DNA from: Alicyclobacillus acidocaldarius subsp. acidocaldarius Tc-4-1 | Lineage (GTDB): Bacteria; Bacillota; Bacilli; Alicyclobacillales; Alicyclobacillaceae | DNA: 64,000 bases | Direction: 5' to 3' | Assembly (NCBI RefSeq): GCF_000219875.1 | Contig: NC_017167.1 | Location: 1,885,572 to 1,949,571, forward strand | In this document: one piece after another, positions 24,743 through 33,621 of the stretch | How the letters are laid out: each line of letters opens with the position of its first letter | How positions within the stretch are numbered: the stretch's first letter is position 1 | Notes under the pieces: generated by a model | What the model saw: only the letters and a program-made list of their open reading frames with translations | The model's database searches: none | Told to the model about the DNA's origin: nothing | Position numbers and translations under genes: made by a program

Positions 24743-25860
24743 ACCACAACCGGGGCCGCAGCCGGCGCTATGCGCCCAAAAGCTTGATGACGTTCGCAAG
24801 CACGAGCGAGGCACAGCGACACGTACGACGCGGCTCCCGGCTTCCCCAACTCGATAGCCCGCATCCGCATTGCGCGTTGCGTCTCCTCGGACCAATGCGC
24901 AAACAGGTCGTCGAGCTCAGCGAGGGTGCTTGCAATCCGTCCGGCGCCGAGGCGCTCGATGCACCTCGCGTTTTCCCGTTCCTGCCCCGGCAACGGCTTG
25001 TAAAACACCATGGGCGTACCCGACGCGAGGCACTCGGCGATGGTCACACCGCCGGCCTTGGCGATGACGAAGTCCGCTTGCTGAAGATGGCTCGCCACAT
25101 CGTCGGTAAAGCCAATGGGGTGAATCCTGGCGTGGCCCATTCGCTCCGCAAAGGCCTGCACTCGCTCCAGCATTCGCGCGTTTCGGCCGCACATGACCTC
25201 GATGACGTGATCGGGAAAGTGGCGAATGAGTCGCTGAAGCACCCCTTCATACTGAGGAAACACGCCCCGTCCGCCGGTCAACAGCACGATGCGACGCGCA
25301 CCGTCGAGGCGAGAAAGCGCGCAGCGGCGAAACTGATCCCGCACCGGGATTCCGCCCACCTCCACCCGGACATCTGAGCGAAAGCGCCGCACGTGCGCCG
25401 CCGCTTCCTGTGTCGGCACCACCATGAGATCCGCGTTCGCATGCACCCAGCGGCTGTGCACGGCGAAATCCGTGAGCACAACGGCCACCACCGGCCGCGG
25501 CCCCGGCGGCAGCTCCGCCAGCGCATGGTCGGGGAACAGCTGCACGATCACGTCGGGTTGAAACTCGCGGATGGCTCGCCATGCCGCTCCGCGCGAAAAA
25601 CGCGCCAAAAACGCCCACAGGGGATGACGAATGGACAAATTCTTCGTCCAATCGTAACTCCAGCCGTAGAGCGCAGGCGCGTAACGTGTGCTCCATTCGA
25701 ATATGCGCTCGTTCATCCTCGCAAGCGATGCGCTGGTCTGCCGAAACGTATCCACCGCCTGGACTTCGGCACCGAGATCCCGCGTGAGCGCTTCCGAAAG
25801 CGCTCGCGCCACCTGCACATGCCCGTCGCCAAACGAAGCATAGAGCAACAGACACCTCAT
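24727..25860 (-). CDS. MGDG-synthase/UgtP-type glycosyltransferase
   Basis: A 377-residue GT-B enzyme: N-terminal glycolipid domain starting YASFGDGHVQVARAL, a mid-protein LLTGGRGVFPQYEGVLQRL, and the C-terminal nucleotide-sugar site ADFVIAKAGGVTIAECLASG followed by PLPGQERENA. Relatives transfer glucose or galactose to diacylglycerol. Its start overlaps the YkoP-like stop (ATGA), so the genes are translationally coupled. A second, distinct copy opens the same cluster. Confidence 0.85.
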   Translation of the reverse strand: MRCLLLYASFGDGHVQVARALSEALTRDLGAEVQAVDTFRQTSASLARMNERIFEWSTRYAPALYGWSYDWTKNLSIRHPLWAFLARFSRGAAWRAIREFQPDVIVQLFPDHALAELPPGPRPVVAVVLTDFAVHSRWVHANADLMVVPTQEAAAHVRRFRSDVRVEVGGIPVRDQFRRCALSRLDGARRIVLLTGGRGVFPQYEGVLQRLIRHFPDHVIEVMCGRNARMLERVQAFAERMGHARIHPIGFTDDVASHLQQADFVIAKAGGVTIAECLASGTPMVFYKPLPGQERENARCIERLGAGRIASTLAELDDLFAHWSEETQRAMRMRAIELGKPGAASYVSLCLARACERHQAFGRIAPAAAPVVVQERG

Positions 25861-26486
25861 GAGTCCAGAGACACGACCTCACCGCGACCTTGGTCGTCCG
25901 TCATGACGCCCTCGCGCGCGGAGAGCGCGCCCTCGCCAAACATCTCGATGATCTTCTGCTTGGAAGCGACGACGAGCTTCGGCTGTAACACATCTCGATG
26001 CGTCTGCAGGATGTGATCTGCATCCGGATTGACCATTTTCAGGATATTCGTCAGGTGCCAACTGGTCACGGCGCGCACGAACGGATTGCGAAGCGGGTAC
26101 GTGTGAAAACCGAAGTGCTCGATTCCACGGTGAATCATGGTGATCCCGTACAACACCTGAGCGTCCTCAAATTTCTCGTGCTGAACGGCCTTCGCTAGCG
26201 CCGGCAACGAGACACGCGCTTGCCTCAAGAGCCGCACAATCGCCCGCACGATGTTGGCATCCTCGCGAAGCGCCCGTTCGATGAGCGCGTTGTTCATGTG
26301 CATCTCCACGACGGGATCGCCCGGGCGAACCACAATCCCATCGACCTCGAAGGTCCGACCGAGATACCGGCGGCGGGCAACGAAAAACAGGTGCTCTGTG
26401 CCGGGCTCCAGTTCCTCCAGGTGCAGAGCGCGATGAAATAAGGCTTCCCATGCATCAAAGACCGCCCGCGCTGCCCGATTTGGCAT
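25857..26486 (-). CDS. YkoP-like protein of unknown function
   Basis: A 209-residue soluble protein without signal or membrane helix. The segment GDPVVEMHMNNALIERALREDANIVRAIVRLLRQ and the stretch FGFHTYPLRNPF resemble the YkoP family of Bacillus, which has no known activity but occurs beside glycosyltransferases. GGGAGGGG precedes the start. Position between a deacetylase and a glycolipid glycosyltransferase suggests a role in envelope glycolipid or polysaccharide formation. Confidence 0.55.
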   Translation of the reverse strand: MPNRAARAVFDAWEALFHRALHLEELEPGTEHLFFVARRRYLGRTFEVDGIVVRPGDPVVEMHMNNALIERALREDANIVRAIVRLLRQARVSLPALAKAVQHEKFEDAQVLYGITMIHRGIEHFGFHTYPLRNPFVRAVTSWHLTNILKMVNPDADHILQTHRDVLQPKLVVASKQKIIEMFGEGALSAREGVMTDDQGRGEVVSLDS

Positions 26487-26498
26487 GGTCTCCCCTCC

Positions 26499-27197
26499 CT
26501 ATTCGCAGTCCGACGCGAGCACGAATGTGTAGCCGCGTCTTCGCACTTCCTCGACCACAGCCGGGATGGCCGCAATCACACTCTCCGGCGCACCGCGCTC
26601 TGCGCCCGCGGACTCATCGCTGTCGTGGAGCACGATCACCGAGCGCGCATCGAGCTTGGCGAGAATGCGGCGAACCAGTTCCTCTGGAGGTGTCCTTCGC
26701 CAGTCGCCCACCATGACGCTCCACAACAGCATCGACATGCGCGATCGCCTGAGCAAAACGAGCGTCGCCAGGTTGCACGCGCCCCAGGTTGGCCGGTAGA
26801 CCCGAGGTTGAATGCCAAACCGCTGCGCCAAGATGTCCCGGGCTCCCACGCATTGACGCGCCGTAAGTCCGGGGGGCAACAGCGGCACGAACCAATGGCG
26901 ATACCCATGCACCTGCACTTCGTGCCCCTCCGCCAGCATCCGTTCGACAATCTCGGGATGACGGAGGGCGTGCTCGGCGATCACGAAGAACGTGGCTCTT
27001 GCTCCCGCTTCCCTGAGCGCGTCCAGAAGCCGGGGCGTGTATACGGGATGGGGGCCATCGTCAAAGGTGAGTGCCACGCATCCTGGCTTCGGCGTTCGGC
27101 GAATGCAGGAACGCCCCAAGCCCCGCGTCCAGACGAAAGGCAACCCTGCGTACACCACCAGGATGGCGAAGACAACCGCCACCAACCACCCGATCAC
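26499..27197 (-). CDS. Polysaccharide deacetylase family protein
   Basis: A 232-residue CE4/NodB-domain protein with an N-terminal membrane anchor (about 3-22). Motif 1 is VALTFDDGPHPVYTPRLLD with the catalytic base Asp. The metal-binding region HGYRHWF replaces the usual HSxxH, so metal binding may be altered. The last motif is SVIVLHDSDES. The GTG start follows GAGGGAG; a longer upstream frame has no support. It probably acts on an envelope polysaccharide or glycolipid at the outer membrane face. Confidence 0.8.
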   Translation of the reverse strand: MIGWLVAVVFAILVVYAGLPFVWTRGLGRSCIRRTPKPGCVALTFDDGPHPVYTPRLLDALREAGARATFFVIAEHALRHPEIVERMLAEGHEVQVHGYRHWFVPLLPPGLTARQCVGARDILAQRFGIQPRVYRPTWGACNLATLVLLRRSRMSMLLWSVMVGDWRRTPPEELVRRILAKLDARSVIVLHDSDESAGAERGAPESVIAAIPAVVEEVRRRGYTFVLASDCE

Positions 27198-27208
27198 GGC
27201 GCTCCCTC

Positions 27209-28381
27209 TCACGTCGGAAGAAGCTCGGGCGGCCACTCCGGCGACACGGAGCGGCACGGAAGCTTCTTCGTGGCATACAGCATGATCTTCTGCGCGATGC
27301 GCTCCGCCGCGCCACAGCTCGGCATCGCGCTGCAAGCCTCGCGCATGCGGCTCAGGATGGACGGGTCTTCACGCACCGAGAGCAAGAACGCCTGGGCTTC
27401 CGCTGGGGATTTCACGCACACCGCCACACCTGCCTGCTCGGCAAACCGCGCATTCGCCTCCTCTTGCCCCGGAATCGGCCGGTAGATGAGGAGCGGCAGC
27501 CGCATCGCGATGGACTCCGTCAGCGTCAGCCCACCCGGCTTCGTGACGATGAGGTCCGCCATCGCCATGAACTTCTCAATCTCGTTCGTGTACCCGAAGA
27601 CGCGGACCCGCTCGCTCTGGATCGCGGAAAAGCGGCGCTCCAAGCGACGATTGTGGCCACAGATGATGAGGTACTGCATGCCCGACTCGGGAATGAACGA
27701 CTCCCATACGCCGGGATCAGCCAGAATCCCGCTGCCGCCCCCCATGAGCAAGATAATCGGGATTTCTTCTTGAAAACCGATTGAACGAATCAGTTCAGAC
27801 CGATGTGCCAAAAGGCGCTCGACGTTTTCCTCTCGGAACTTCCGGCGCAGCGGGATTCCCACGACGTCCACCGCGTGTTCGGGAATGCCGTACGAGACGA
27901 GATCGCGCTTGACCTCATCGGTCGCGACAAAGTAATGATCCGCGAAGTCGTGATACCATTGGCGATGAGCCGTGTAATCCGTCACGATGGCCAAGTTCGG
28001 GATGTCGATTTTCCCTGCGCGGCGCAGTTCGCCGACGACCCCCATTGGCGTCGGAAACGTGCTCGCGATGCAGTCAGGCCGGTAATACGCGATGTACTCT
28101 TGGATGCGCTCAATGCCGATGTGGTTGACATATCGCTGAAGGGCGGAATCCGGGTCGATCCGCGACATGGACTTATAAAAAAGGCCGTACAACCCCGGCG
28201 CCCGCTTCACGCCCTGAATCAGGCTGAACTTCGCAAACGAGCGCAGCGCTGGATTCAGGAGCCCCACGTAGTCGACCACTTCGACTTCAGCATCTCTTTC
28301 CTTGAGCGCCTCCATCACGGCGTACGCCGCCTGGTTATGTCCCGAGCCAAACGACGCGGTCATCAGCAAAACGCGGCGCAT
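27209..28381 (-). CDS. MGDG-synthase/UgtP-type glycosyltransferase (second copy)
   Basis: A 390-residue GT-B enzyme: MTASFGSGHNQAAYAVMEAL at the start, LLMGGGSGILADPGVW in the middle, and the donor site ADLIVTKPGGLTLTESIAMRLPLL plus PIPGQEEANA. It is clearly paralogous to the gene at the other end of this four-gene run. Two such enzymes in sequence could build a diglycosyl lipid. GAGGGGG precedes the ATG. It is the first gene of the cluster. Confidence 0.87.
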   Translation of the reverse strand: MRRVLLMTASFGSGHNQAAYAVMEALKERDAEVEVVDYVGLLNPALRSFAKFSLIQGVKRAPGLYGLFYKSMSRIDPDSALQRYVNHIGIERIQEYIAYYRPDCIASTFPTPMGVVGELRRAGKIDIPNLAIVTDYTAHRQWYHDFADHYFVATDEVKRDLVSYGIPEHAVDVVGIPLRRKFREENVERLLAHRSELIRSIGFQEEIPIILLMGGGSGILADPGVWESFIPESGMQYLIICGHNRRLERRFSAIQSERVRVFGYTNEIEKFMAMADLIVTKPGGLTLTESIAMRLPLLIYRPIPGQEEANARFAEQAGVAVCVKSPAEAQAFLLSVREDPSILSRMREACSAMPSCGAAERIAQKIMLYATKKLPCRSVSPEWPPELLPT

Positions 28382-28462
28382 TCGTCTCGCCCCCTCAAAT
28401 CTTCCACAGCTCTATTCTAAACTTGAAGGATTCACCGGACAACTGAACAAGACCATCCATGG

Positions 28463-28504
28463 CCAAAAGAACAAAGCGGAGAAGGCCCCACGCACCTTCT
28501 CCGC
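28463..28504 (-). terminator. Terminator after pstA
   Basis: On the minus strand GCGGAGAAGG and CCTTCTCCGC form a ten-base perfect stem around nine bases, followed by TTTGTTCTTTT. Confidence 0.88.
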
Positions 28505-28548
28505 TTATGGTATTCGTTGTCCTGGCCGAATAGCCGCACGAACAAGGG

Positions 28549-29403
28549 TTACGCCGTAGATCGCCCGCCCCGCGCCGAGGAGCGCCACACGACAAGGCGC
28601 ACGACGAGCTGGATGATGAGGATCAGCATGAGTAGGACGAATCCCGCTGCATACGCGAGTTGGCGAGCCTGAGCGTAAGGCTCGTCCAGGTACGTGTACG
28701 CGACATACGTCAGATACCCTACCTGCGAATGGGTCAGCGCGAGCGACGGATTGTTCGAGTTCCACCCCGCGGTGTAAAGGAGCGGGGCTGTCTCGCCGAG
28801 GCCGATAGCGATGGCGAGCAAAAGACCCGTGGCCATCCCGGAAGCAGCAGGTCTCCAAACCGTCTTCAAGATGGCTTGCGTCCGCGTCATCCCGAGAGCC
28901 CAGGCCGCCTCGCGCTGCAACAGCGGTACCTGTTGCAGGCTGGTGTCCGTCGTGCGAAGAATGTAGGGCAACATGATAAGCGTCAGCGCCACACCGCCCG
29001 CGAGCGCAGAAAAGCCCCAATGGAAACGCAGCACCAGCAGCAAATAGCCGAAGTAGCCAATCACGATGGAAGGCACGCCGGACAGCACCTCGGCCACAAA
29101 CCGGATGGCGGCGGCGAGCCGCGGCGGGGCAAACTCGGACGTGAAAATTCCACCCAAGATACCAAGGGGTGCAGCGAACACGACGCCTATCAAGACGAGC
29201 TCAAAGGTGCCCAAGATGGCGTTTTCCAACCCGCCCGCGATTCCTTGCGTGGGCTCAAACAGCATGAAGAGACGAAACGAGCGAATGCCCTGCCACAGAA
29301 CGGAGCCGACGAGATCCACGAGGCCAAAGAGAACAAGCGCAAACGCCAGCCAGGCGAATCCCCAACCCAGCGCGCTTTTCCATTTCCGCCGACGTCTCCT
29401 CAT
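28549..29403 (-). CDS. pstA: Phosphate ABC transporter permease PstA
   Basis: A 284-residue permease with a very basic N-terminus (MRRRRRKWKS), six helices and the coupling segment LQREAAWALGMTRTQAILKTVWRPA. The conserved SGVPSIVIGYFGYL motif is present. The start overlaps the pstC stop (ATGA). It is the last gene of pstS-pstC-pstA. Confidence 0.94.
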   Translation of the reverse strand: MRRRRRKWKSALGWGFAWLAFALVLFGLVDLVGSVLWQGIRSFRLFMLFEPTQGIAGGLENAILGTFELVLIGVVFAAPLGILGGIFTSEFAPPRLAAAIRFVAEVLSGVPSIVIGYFGYLLLVLRFHWGFSALAGGVALTLIMLPYILRTTDTSLQQVPLLQREAAWALGMTRTQAILKTVWRPAASGMATGLLLAIAIGLGETAPLLYTAGWNSNNPSLALTHSQVGYLTYVAYTYLDEPYAQARQLAYAAGFVLLMLILIIQLVVRLVVWRSSARGGRSTA

Positions 29404-30398
29404 GACGCAACCACCCCTTCTCGACGCCGCGGGCGCACCAACCAACGGGCCACCAGGTTCGTGGCGAGCGTGATGGCGAGGAGGAGCAACGCGAGTTCGG
29501 AAAGTGCGTGGACCGCCATGCCCGAGGCGTCCGTCTCCGCGCTGTCCAACTGGTTCGCAATGAACGCGGCCATCGTGGAAATCGGACTATAGAGGTTCTG
29601 CGGCAAAATGTTCGTCGCGTTGCCGGACACCATCAAGACCGCCATCGTCTCGCCCATCGCGCGGCCCCAACCGAGCGCAACAGCGCCGATGAATCCTTCG
29701 CGGATGTAGGGCAGAGCGATGTAGCGCACCACTTCCCATGACGTCATCCCAATGCCAAGCCCGCCCTCGCGCGCGAGGACCGGCACCTGCTCGAGCAGAT
29801 CGCGCGTCGTCGCCGTGATGATGGGCACAATCATCATGGCCAGCACGATGCCGCTCGCCAGCAGGCTGTAGCCCGTCCCCGTTTGCCCGCCGAAGAATGG
29901 AATAAAGCCTAGAATAGACTTCAGAAACGGCGCAAAGGTATTGGCGATCCATGGCACCAGCACAAGGATGCCCCACAGGCCGATCACGACGCTCGGAATC
30001 CCTGCCAACAACTCCACCAGGATGTTGAGAAGAAAGCCGAGCAGCCCGCGAACGCGGTAGGCGAGAATCAGCGCGGTCCCGACCGAGACCGGCACGGCGA
30101 TGATGAGCGCGATGACGGAGGACAACAGCGTGCCCACGACGAACACAAGCGCGCCGTAGGACGCACCGGCGGGCGCCGTGATGCCGTTTCTGTGCGTCAG
30201 GGCCCCGTATAGGTTCCCCATGTCCCAGCGCGTTTCGGTGAGAAAGTGAATCCCCATAAAGCGAATGGTCGGGATCGATTCAACCAAGACGATGGCGGCA
30301 ATGGAGACCAAGAACACGGCAGGGCTGGCGGCCCCAATGGCCGCCAGCACCCGAAACCCGCGATCCCAGGCCTTGGCCGCTTTTGAAACCTTGCGCAC
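29400..30398 (-). CDS. pstC: Phosphate ABC transporter permease PstC
   Basis: A 332-residue permease with six to seven helices, the PstC motif ELLAGIPSVVIGLWGILVLVPWI and coupling loop LAREGGLGIGMTSWEVVRYIALPY, then GWGRAMGETMAVLMVSGN. The GTG start has AGGAGGG upstream. It forms the channel with PstA and is driven by PstB, encoded in a separate operon. Confidence 0.94.
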   Translation of the reverse strand: MRKVSKAAKAWDRGFRVLAAIGAASPAVFLVSIAAIVLVESIPTIRFMGIHFLTETRWDMGNLYGALTHRNGITAPAGASYGALVFVVGTLLSSVIALIIAVPVSVGTALILAYRVRGLLGFLLNILVELLAGIPSVVIGLWGILVLVPWIANTFAPFLKSILGFIPFFGGQTGTGYSLLASGIVLAMMIVPIITATTRDLLEQVPVLAREGGLGIGMTSWEVVRYIALPYIREGFIGAVALGWGRAMGETMAVLMVSGNATNILPQNLYSPISTMAAFIANQLDSAETDASGMAVHALSELALLLLAITLATNLVARWLVRPRRREGVVAS

Positions 30399-30425
30399 GG
30401 CATGCCCTCCTGGTATCTATCGGTG

Positions 30426-31553
30426 TCAGCCTTTGATCTTCTGGATCTGCGCCTCGCTCTTGGAGTGCACACTCGTCGGCAGCGGCAGGAAGTGTACCGG
30501 CGTCAAGAACTTCGCGCTGTTGCCTTCAGACGGGTTGATGGCCCACTCCAAGAACGCCTTCAGTGCGTCGGCTTTCGCCGCATTCGGCTGATCGTCCTTC
30601 ACGATGAGGTATTCGAAGTTGATGATGGGATACGAGTTAGCACCCGGCTCGTCGATGAGCGAGATCCGCTCGTCGGCCGGCACGCTCTTCACGCCCTCCT
30701 GGGCAGCGGCCTGAATGGTCGCGCTGGTGGGTAGGACGTACTTGCCAGCCTTATTTTCGAGCGCCGCGTAGCCGAGGCCCTGTTGGACGGCCTTGTCCAG
30801 CCAGCTGATGCCCACATAGCCGACGGAGTACGGTGTCTTCGAGAGGGCGGCCACGACGCCCTGATTGCCTTTCGCGCCAATCTCCGTCTGCAAACCAGGC
30901 CACGAGATGGTGGTGCCATAGCCGTAGTTCTGATTCCACTCAGCACTCGACTTGCTCAGGTACTGCGTGAAGAGGAACGTGTCGCCGGAGCCGTCCGAAC
31001 GAACGACAGGCTTGATCACCTGGTGAGGAAGCTTGACGCCTGGATTCAGGGCCTTGATCTTCGCGTCGTCCCAGTACTGGATCTTGCCCTCATAAATCTC
31101 GGCGAGCACCTGGCCATTCAGTTGGAGATGCCCTTTCACGCCAGGCAGGTTGTACATGATCTGCTGCGCCGAGATCGCCACGGGTATATTGAGCATGTCC
31201 GGGTGCTGCTGAATCTGAGCATCCGCCATGTACGCGTCCGACGCGCCGATATCCACCGTGCCTGCGATGGCATCGGAAATGCCCGTTCCGCTGCCCGTCG
31301 ACGCGGCTGTCATTTGCACGCCAGGATGAAGCTTATGGTAGGCAGGAATCCACTGCGCGTTAAAGAGCGGATACAAAAGCGACGATCCCGTCTCGGTGAG
31401 CGTGACGTTCGCCACACTGGCCGCCTGCTGGGACGAATTGCTCGGCGCCGTGTTTTGGGTCGAGGAAGACGAATTCGACGTCCCGCAACCCGCCACCACA
31501 CCGACAGCGGCGACAGCCGCCAGACCCGCAAACCACTTCGAACGCAACTTCAC
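30426..31553 (-). CDS. pstS: Phosphate-binding lipoprotein PstS
   Basis: A 375-residue lipoprotein: basic start, hydrophobic core, lipobox VVAGC (Cys23), Ser/Thr-rich linker, then the PstS fold with phosphate-contacting motifs GSSLLYPLF, STGSGTGISDAIAG, GASDAYM and VVRSDGSGDTFLFTQYLS. It captures phosphate outside the cell. The GTG start follows AAGGGGG; frames reading further upstream enter the IS element and are artefacts. Only 30 bases separate the start codon from the IS end. Confidence 0.95.
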   Translation of the reverse strand: MKLRSKWFAGLAAVAAVGVVAGCGTSNSSSSTQNTAPSNSSQQAASVANVTLTETGSSLLYPLFNAQWIPAYHKLHPGVQMTAASTGSGTGISDAIAGTVDIGASDAYMADAQIQQHPDMLNIPVAISAQQIMYNLPGVKGHLQLNGQVLAEIYEGKIQYWDDAKIKALNPGVKLPHQVIKPVVRSDGSGDTFLFTQYLSKSSAEWNQNYGYGTTISWPGLQTEIGAKGNQGVVAALSKTPYSVGYVGISWLDKAVQQGLGYAALENKAGKYVLPTSATIQAAAQEGVKSVPADERISLIDEPGANSYPIINFEYLIVKDDQPNAAKADALKAFLEWAINPSEGNSAKFLTPVHFLPLPTSVHSKSEAQIQKIKG

Positions 31554-31583
31554 GCAAAGGTCCCCCTTATCGTCTTCTGTGCT

Positions 31584-31601
31584 AGAGAGCTCTGAAAAAG
31601 T
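31584..31601 (+). repeat. IS terminal inverted repeat, pstS side
   Basis: AGAGAGCTCTGAAAAAGT, identical to the reverse complement of the other end. Confidence 0.88.
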
Positions 31602-31728
31602 GGGGAATTTCGCGGGATCAGGGGAGCCAATCAGAAATCCGTGTGGTCGGATACCTGTGGTTGAAGGCTGAATGAGTGGGGCTGGTTCGTATTTCCGTCG
31701 ATTTGTTCCGTTGACCATCCTTAGCACA

Positions 31729-33162
31729 TTACGAAGCAGGGACGGGTTTCGATGCTCGACCCTGGATCAGGTTGACGATCCGTTTCACGTTCACAACCAA
31801 AAACGTGAGATACACTTGGATGGCTACACGCCACTTGCCGCGGTAGCGTGCGCGTCCCAGGCCATGCCATTGTTTCAACTCGCCAAATGTGCGTTCGATG
31901 GCCTTCCGGTCGTGCAATGCTCGCCGTAAACTTCGCTGGCTCTGAAGTGACTCCCGAACCCGGTCGCTGAGATACACTCGCTTCCGGGTTTCCTTCTTTC
32001 CCAGACACGCGGTTTTCAATGGGCAGTTTTGGCAATCGGTTTGCGAAAAGTAGTACAGAAACCCGCCTTTGAAAGGCGTTTTTCCGCTCGTCTCCTTCCG
32101 TCCTGGGCACACAAAGGTGTCTTTCCGAGGCCGATAACGGAATCGTGTCTTCGCCAGGACACCGGCGTTTCGTGAAGGAATCTCCGGCTTTGCGCCATGG
32201 CTGCGAATGGCGTTTCGATTCCCGATCGAGTCATAGCCTTTGTCGGCCACCACCGAAGTAAACCGATGCCCTTTGCGGACGTCCTGTTCAAGCAGTTCTG
32301 GCAGGTGCTCTCCTTCGTGTTCGTTCCCGCTCAATATTTGAACAGAAGTGACAATCCCAGAGGCATCCATGGACGCGTGGGCTTTGTAACCAAAAAACGG
32401 AGTCCGTTTGTTTTTGAATCCCCACCTGCCGTCCGGGTCGATCAAGTTGGTCACACCCCCTTCCCCCGACAGAATCTGTGCCACCGTGTCCCGCAAAGAC
32501 TGCAATTCCGTATGGCCCGCAGCATCAACCGCGTCGAGCAAGTGTTGGGTCAACTTCTCCTCTTTGGCCAGGTCCGGCTCGGATGCATTCGTGTACTCTT
32601 CTTGTAGCTGGTTCGCCGTCTCCGCAGCGGTCTTGGCATCTATGCGCTCCCAAGCACGGAACAGACGCCGCCGTGCAGCACGGAGTAACTCCTTCCGGTT
32701 TTGTACGGCTGCATTCGCCGAAATCACCGTGGCATCCACACACTGCCGTTTCCCTTCAAGAAGCCCCTTTTGGCGGGCCTGTTCCACGATGCGGTCCAAT
32801 AGCCGGGCGCATCGTTCAGGTCCCAGTCGGCGGCGGAACACGACCAGGGTGGAGTCGTCAGGGGTATCGTCATCCAGAGAAAAGTGGGCAAAGGCACGAT
32901 ACAACAGGTTGTACCGCAGCTCCTCTGCAACCCGTACGTCTGACAGGTTGTAGAAGTACGCGAGAAACAGCACACGCAGGAGCTGTTCAGGCGCATAGGC
33001 AGGACGGCCATGATGGAGACTATACAGATCGCGGGTTTCTTCTTCCACGAAAGAAAAGTCGATATGTTGGTCAATGGCAAGAAGAATGTGATTCTCCGGC
33101 AACAGCTTTCGAATCAACCAGTCATCCCATAGCGAACGTGAATCCGGGAAGCGCGTGAGCAT
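31729..33162 (-). CDS. IS1182-family transposase (DDE type)
   Basis: A 477-residue transposase. The N-terminal DUF772-like domain has HHGRPAYAPEQLLRVLFLAY and FSLDDDTPDDSTLVVFRRRL. The DDE core shows the first Asp in CVDATVISANA, the second in VVADKGYDSIGNR, and the Glu in AIERTFGELKQWHGLGRARYRG. A Cys-rich insert (CPGRK ... DCQNCPLKTACLGKKE) is typical of the group. The frame is intact, so the element may still move. Its transcription runs towards pstS. Confidence 0.93.
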   Translation of the reverse strand: MLTRFPDSRSLWDDWLIRKLLPENHILLAIDQHIDFSFVEEETRDLYSLHHGRPAYAPEQLLRVLFLAYFYNLSDVRVAEELRYNLLYRAFAHFSLDDDTPDDSTLVVFRRRLGPERCARLLDRIVEQARQKGLLEGKRQCVDATVISANAAVQNRKELLRAARRRLFRAWERIDAKTAAETANQLQEEYTNASEPDLAKEEKLTQHLLDAVDAAGHTELQSLRDTVAQILSGEGGVTNLIDPDGRWGFKNKRTPFFGYKAHASMDASGIVTSVQILSGNEHEGEHLPELLEQDVRKGHRFTSVVADKGYDSIGNRNAIRSHGAKPEIPSRNAGVLAKTRFRYRPRKDTFVCPGRKETSGKTPFKGGFLYYFSQTDCQNCPLKTACLGKKETRKRVYLSDRVRESLQSQRSLRRALHDRKAIERTFGELKQWHGLGRARYRGKWRVAIQVYLTFLVVNVKRIVNLIQGRASKPVPAS

Positions 33163-33167
33163 GAGGA

Positions 33168-33498
33168 TCAGTCCTCCAGCATCAGACGGCGATTGTACTC
33201 GCCCAGTTTCTGTAGCGCCTCTCGCGCGGCGCGAAAACGCTCAACCCCAGTGCGTACGGCATCCACTTTGTCGGCGGGACGTGGCAGGTACGCGTCCGGC
33301 CATTCTCCGACCACGTCAGCAGGTAGTACGGCCCGTGTTTTGCCCGGAATGGCAGATGCAATTGGGTTTGCCACAAGTGCGGTAGGTTTCGACAAGTGAG
33401 CCAGCGATCGCTCCATCGAGATGAGCGAGCAAGTGTTGCTGTTGACGATTTCGATGTAGGACGAGGATGCTTCTTTTAGACAAAGGGATCACCACCAA
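33168..33498 (-). pseudogene. DUF6788-like IS-associated protein, broken by two frameshifts
   Basis: Three frames read in order give one recognisable protein: SLVETYRTCGKPNCICHSG, then KHGPYYLLTWSENGRTRTC, then DKVDAVRTGVERFRAAREAL. This matches DUF6788 proteins, often beside transposases. Joining them needs one extra base in a G-run near 33342 and another in a C-run near 33280, so both lesions look like single-base losses in short homopolymers. The start is uncertain (TTG at 33498 or 33483). Confidence 0.7.
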
Positions 33499-33551
33499 TC
33501 CGATGTGTTATACACATATAAGAATACCGTGAAATCGCCCAATGAACAATG

Positions 33552-33569
33552 ACTTTTTCAGAGCTCTCT
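33552..33569 (-). repeat. IS terminal inverted repeat, menH side
   Basis: ACTTTTTCAGAGCTCTCT on the plus strand, the exact inverse of the other end. Confidence 0.88.
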
Positions 33570-33621
33570 GCTACGTAGTTTGTCACGTTAGCGGCGTAAC
33601 GAACCGCCGCCTTCAGGAACG

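Larger units (their letters stand above)
31584..33569 (-). mobile_element. IS1182-type insertion sequence
   Basis: A 1986-base element bounded by 18-base perfect terminal inverted repeats AGAGAGCTCTGAAAAAGT, flanked on both sides by GCT, a possible three-base target duplication. It contains an intact transposase and a broken DUF6788 gene, both on the minus strand towards pstS. Removing it joins the pstS leader to sequence at 33570 and beyond that carries a PhoP box. Confidence 0.88.
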
